DNA of 64,000 nucleotides from an uncultured Acetatifactor sp. Its GTDB lineage: Bacteria; Bacillota; Clostridia; Lachnospirales; Lachnospiraceae. Positions 61,508 to 64,000 of the stretch are shown here, one piece after another; positions within the stretch are counted from its first letter, which is position 1, and every line of letters starts with the position of its first letter. The stretch is taken from the NCBI GenBank assembly GCA_910586215.1, contig CAJUGH010000019.1, positions 20,632 through 84,631 of the forward strand, written 5' to 3'. The position numbers and the translations under genes are program-made. The notes beneath the pieces are model-generated. The model was not told the DNA's origin, ran no database searches, and saw only the letters and a list, made by a program, of their open reading frames with translations.

Positions 61508-61900
61508 ATGTGGAATAAGTTACAACGTCTCTTTTATGGCCGTTATGGCAATGACCGTCTGAACCAGTTTCTGTTTATATGTGCCATGTTGGGGGTCGTG
61601 CTCTCCTTTTTCGGGGTTCCGTTCTGCTACCTGGTGTCCGTTGGCCTGATGGTCTACGCCTATTTCCGCATGTTCAGCCGGAATATAGGCAAGAGGGCTG
61701 CAGAGAACCAGTGGTACCTAAGAAAAGAGATGAAAGTCAGGGGACTGTTCCAGAGGAAGAAGCGGGAGTTCGGACAGCACAGGGAGTACCGGATCTATAA
61801 ATGTCCCAACTGCAGGCAGAAGCTCAGGGTTCCCAGGGGAAAGGGCCATATTGCCATCCGATGCAGGAAATGCGGTCACGAGTTTGTCAGGAACAGTTAG
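61508..61900 (+). CDS. Small membrane protein with C-terminal zinc ribbon
   Basis: 130 residues. Two adjacent hydrophobic segments (about 18-52), a basic linker, and a C-terminal CxxC...CxxC zinc ribbon (CPNCRQKLRVPRGKGHIAIRCRKCGHEF split here as CPNCRQ and CRKCGH). Function unknown; the pattern is common in Lachnospiraceae next to DUF5685 and J-domain genes. The ATG at 61508 follows GGGAGG (61496-61501). Confidence 0.75.
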   Translation: MWNKLQRLFYGRYGNDRLNQFLFICAMLGVVLSFFGVPFCYLVSVGLMVYAYFRMFSRNIGKRAAENQWYLRKEMKVRGLFQRKKREFGQHREYRIYKCPNCRQKLRVPRGKGHIAIRCRKCGHEFVRNS

Positions 61901-61965
61901 GACAAGTTCCTTTTCATGGCTTTGCCAGGTGTACCATTTCCTGGCAGAAAGGGATTGACAGATTT

Positions 61966-62868
61966 ATGTTTGGTTATATTATTATTAATAAAGCGGAGAT
62001 GAAGTTCAAAGAGTTTGACCTGTACCATGCCTATTACTGCGGTATCTGCCGTGATCTGAAGCGGCGGTACGGTGCCCCGGGACAGATCTCCCTGAGTTAT
62101 GACATGACGTTCCTGGCCATGCTGCTGACAGGTCTCTATGAGCCGGAGACTAAGGATGGAAGCTGCAAGTGCCTGGTCCACCCTTTTGAGAGGCATGCCA
62201 CCCGGAATAATATTTTTACGGAATATGCCGCAGACATGAATGCCCTGTTCGCCTATTACAAGTGCCGGGATGACTGGGCAGATGAGAGGAAGGTGGGCCA
62301 CCTGCTCTATGGGAAGATCCTGGAAGGCCGGACGGAGAGGATGAAGAAGCTATATAGGGAGAAGCTGGACCGTGTGGGGAAGCTGATGCAGGACTTCACA
62401 GAGACAGAGGAGAACCCTGATGCGGACATTGATGTGCTGGCCGGGCTGTTTGGACAGGTCATGGCTGAGATCGTGGCCGTGCGGAAGGATGAATGGGAAG
62501 AGAACCTGAAGCGGCTGGGTTTCTTCCTGGGCAAGTTCATCTACCTGATGGATGCCTATGAGGATATAGAGAATGACATGAAAAAGGGGACCCCGAATCC
62601 CTTGAAGAAGAGGTATGGGACCCCGGATTTTGAGGAGGAATGCAGGACGATCCTGACCATGATGATGTCAGAGTGTTGCAAGGAATTCGAGACCCTGCCC
62701 ATCCTGGAGAATGTGGAGATCCTGCGCAATGTGCTGTATTCCGGAGTCTGGTGCCGCTATGAGGCTATCCGGGAGAAGCGCAGGAGGGATCAGGAGGCAG
62801 GCCGTAAGAAGGACAACCCCGGAGGGGCAGGAAAAGAGGGCGCGAGAACAGAAGGGACTGTAAGGTAA
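61966..62868 (+). CDS. DUF5685-type protein
   Basis: 300 residues, no signal. Begins MFGYIIINKAEMKFKEFDLYHAYYCGICRDLKRRYG, the DUF5685 family start, with a CGIC pair and further Cys/His residues (CKCLVHPFERH). The middle is helical; FLGKFIYLMDAYEDIENDMKKGTPNPL resembles the conserved Asp-rich helix of the family. The tail is basic and polar. Function unknown. ATG at 61966 is favoured by family alignment although its ribosome binding site is weak. Confidence 0.8.
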   Translation: MFGYIIINKAEMKFKEFDLYHAYYCGICRDLKRRYGAPGQISLSYDMTFLAMLLTGLYEPETKDGSCKCLVHPFERHATRNNIFTEYAADMNALFAYYKCRDDWADERKVGHLLYGKILEGRTERMKKLYREKLDRVGKLMQDFTETEENPDADIDVLAGLFGQVMAEIVAVRKDEWEENLKRLGFFLGKFIYLMDAYEDIENDMKKGTPNPLKKRYGTPDFEEECRTILTMMMSECCKEFETLPILENVEILRNVLYSGVWCRYEAIREKRRRDQEAGRKKDNPGGAGKEGARTEGTVR

Positions 62869-63035
62869 GAGACCTGGGAAGAGGAAAAAAGATGGCCCGG
62901 ACAGTAAGAGGGCAGTTTTGGGATGGTGAAAAGAGGATCCGTGGAAGAAGGGAAGGAAAAGGGTAGCAGGAAGGACATGGGCTGGTCTGGGACAAGTGGC
63001 CAGGCCCGCTGGGCTGCTGCAGGAATGAGGATATT

Positions 63036-63770
63036 ATGTACGATCCATACAGTGTGCTGGGTGTAGGCAGGAATGCCACCGAGGAGGAGATCAAAAAAGC
63101 ATATAAGACATTGAGCCGGAAGTACCATCCGGATGCCAATATCAACAATCCCAACAAGGACAAGGCAGAAGAGAAGTTCAAGGAGATCCAGGCAGCTTAC
63201 CAGCAGATCATGAAGGAGAAGACCTCCGGATATGGTGGTGCCGGAGGGTATGGGGGAAGCAGCCAGGGCGGCAGCGGGTACGGGAGTGCCGCGGGCCAGG
63301 GCTACGGGCCATTTGGCGGTTTTGGCTATGGACCTTTTGGGTTCGGCGGTTTCGGCCAGGGCCAGCAGGAGACCGGGTATGAGGACGACACCTACCTGAG
63401 GGCAGCTGGGAATTACATCCGCAACGGCTACTACAGGGAAGCACGCAATACCCTGGACGGCATGGAACAAAACGCCAGGAATGCCAGATGGTACTATTAC
63501 AGTGCCGTTGCCCATTCTGGCCTGGGCAACAATGTGTCTGCCTTAGATCATGCGAGGCGGGCAGCATCCCTGGAACCTGACAATACAGGATACCGTAGCC
63601 TGGTGCAGCAGCTGGAAAGCGGCGGAAGCTGGTATGAGCGCAGACAGGCGGCATACGGGTACCCTACCATGGGAGACGGGGGCATGTGCATGCGGCTGTG
63701 TGGTATCCTGTGCTTCAATTTCATGTGCTGCGGGGGCGGCTTCGGGATGCCCATGCTGCTGTGCTGCTGA
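63036..63770 (+). CDS. J-domain protein with cysteine-rich C-terminus
   Basis: 244 residues. Residues 1-68 form a DnaJ domain with the HPD motif in RKYHPDANI, so it should stimulate an Hsp70 ATPase. A Gly/Tyr/Phe-rich linker (about 69-112) follows, then TPR-like helices (YIRNGYYREARNTLDGM, WYYYSAVAHSGLGNNVSALDHARRAASLEPDN). The tail ends in a hydrophobic stretch with seven Cys (MCMRLCGILCFNFMCC...LLCC), which may insert in the membrane. It lacks the DnaJ zinc-finger and client-binding domains, so it is a specialised co-chaperone. GAGGAT precedes the ATG. Confidence 0.85.
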   Translation: MYDPYSVLGVGRNATEEEIKKAYKTLSRKYHPDANINNPNKDKAEEKFKEIQAAYQQIMKEKTSGYGGAGGYGGSSQGGSGYGSAAGQGYGPFGGFGYGPFGFGGFGQGQQETGYEDDTYLRAAGNYIRNGYYREARNTLDGMEQNARNARWYYYSAVAHSGLGNNVSALDHARRAASLEPDNTGYRSLVQQLESGGSWYERRQAAYGYPTMGDGGMCMRLCGILCFNFMCCGGGFGMPMLLCC

Positions 63771-63869
63771 TTTTATATAAATATATCAATCGGGATTTGC
63801 AGATGAATTTATAGAATTTTCCCTATTTTTCAAGGCTTTTAGAGCCTCATACAGTGAATTGCTATGTAT

Positions 63870-63917
63870 TTTCCCTTGTTTTTGCCCTTATGGGCAGTTT
63901 ACAAGGGAAAGTTTTTC
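63870..63917 (+). terminator. Terminator after the J-domain gene
   Basis: TTTCCCTTGT (63870-63879) pairs with ACAAGGGAAA (63901-63910); GCCC/GGGC pairs inside. Followed by GTTTTTC. The interval 63771-63869 holds no gene. Confidence 0.8.
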
Positions 63918-64000
63918 TGAATGTATCTAATCGTTGCCTGCCACTTTATCCAAGAGCCTTGCGGAAGTCCGCTTTGCCTCCCTTGTGGCATGGGCATACA
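63918..64000. other. Window edge without an identifiable gene
   Basis: No supported gene on the plus strand. A minus-strand frame is open from the edge down to a stop at about 63899 but is only about 33 codons here and unrecognisable. Confidence 0.4.

Noticed and set aside
63899..64000. Minus-strand gene running off the window edge
   Set aside because: Only about 33 codons are visible, overlapping a terminator hairpin; too little to support a call.

Overview
The window looks like chromosome from a Lachnospiraceae-type gut clostridium (Firmicutes). The grounds are the gene order (rimP-nusA-ylxR-ylxQ-infB-rbfA-nrnA-truB-ribF, rpsO-pnp), the strong AGGAGG ribosome binding sites, the moderately high G+C, and Gram-positive surface features: lipoproteins, a GH25 muramidase, an SH3b-NlpC/P60 wall hydrolase and VanR/VanS-like regulators. 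The species cannot be fixed from sequence alone. No rRNA, tRNA, CRISPR array or insertion sequence was found.

Layout. 0.3-4.1 kb: a membrane-anchored GH25 lysozyme, a GH105 glycoside hydrolase and an unrecognised protein. 4.2-14.4 kb: two tandem response regulator/histidine kinase pairs, a lipoprotein and an ABC exporter (ATPase plus permease), all plus strand. 14.4-16.8 kb: a FecR-domain lipoprotein gene flanked by an 85 bp direct repeat of the permease 3' end, so it looks inserted. 16.9-17.9 kb: an aldo/keto reductase behind an extended -10 promoter that overlaps a palindrome. 18-29 kb: the translation and RNA-processing operon rimP to ribF, with an unusually repetitive IF-2 linker. 29-34.7 kb: a Na/Pi symporter, a wall hydrolase with WalR/PhoP-like sites at its promoter, rpsO and pnp. 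34.8-39.4 kb: an acyltransferase, a frameshifted tldD, tldE and a nitroreductase.

39.5-61.4 kb is the most distinctive region. A minus-strand Opp-type ABC importer (oppA-B-C-D-F order of transcription) diverges from an AraC regulator. The regulator is followed by a plus-strand series: a HAD-like/GH105 fusion, a GH38 alpha-mannosidase, a large unrecognised (probably alpha/alpha-toroid) protein, iolC, iolB, iolD, iolE, iolG and an iron-type alcohol dehydrogenase. TTGCAC-type sites occur in both intergenic regions around the AraC gene. My reading is that the importer brings in an inositol-containing glycan, the GH38 and GH105 enzymes strip mannose and uronic acid, and the Iol enzymes degrade the freed inositol. 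Neither an inositol permease nor iolA/iolJ is in the window, which fits import of a conjugate but does not prove it. 61.4-63.8 kb holds a zinc-ribbon membrane protein, a DUF5685-type protein and a J-domain protein with a cysteine-rich tail.

Across the window runs a dispersed non-coding repeat family (about 101-193, 1971-2073, 24160-24298, 55919-56044, remnant 39416-39442). Its members form long nested hairpins with CTAAG in both arms; three copies end in a GAAGAACGC/GCGTTCTTC hairpin. One copy contains the iolB stop codon and two lie inside operons. I regard this family and the inositol-glycan locus as the two things most worth following up.
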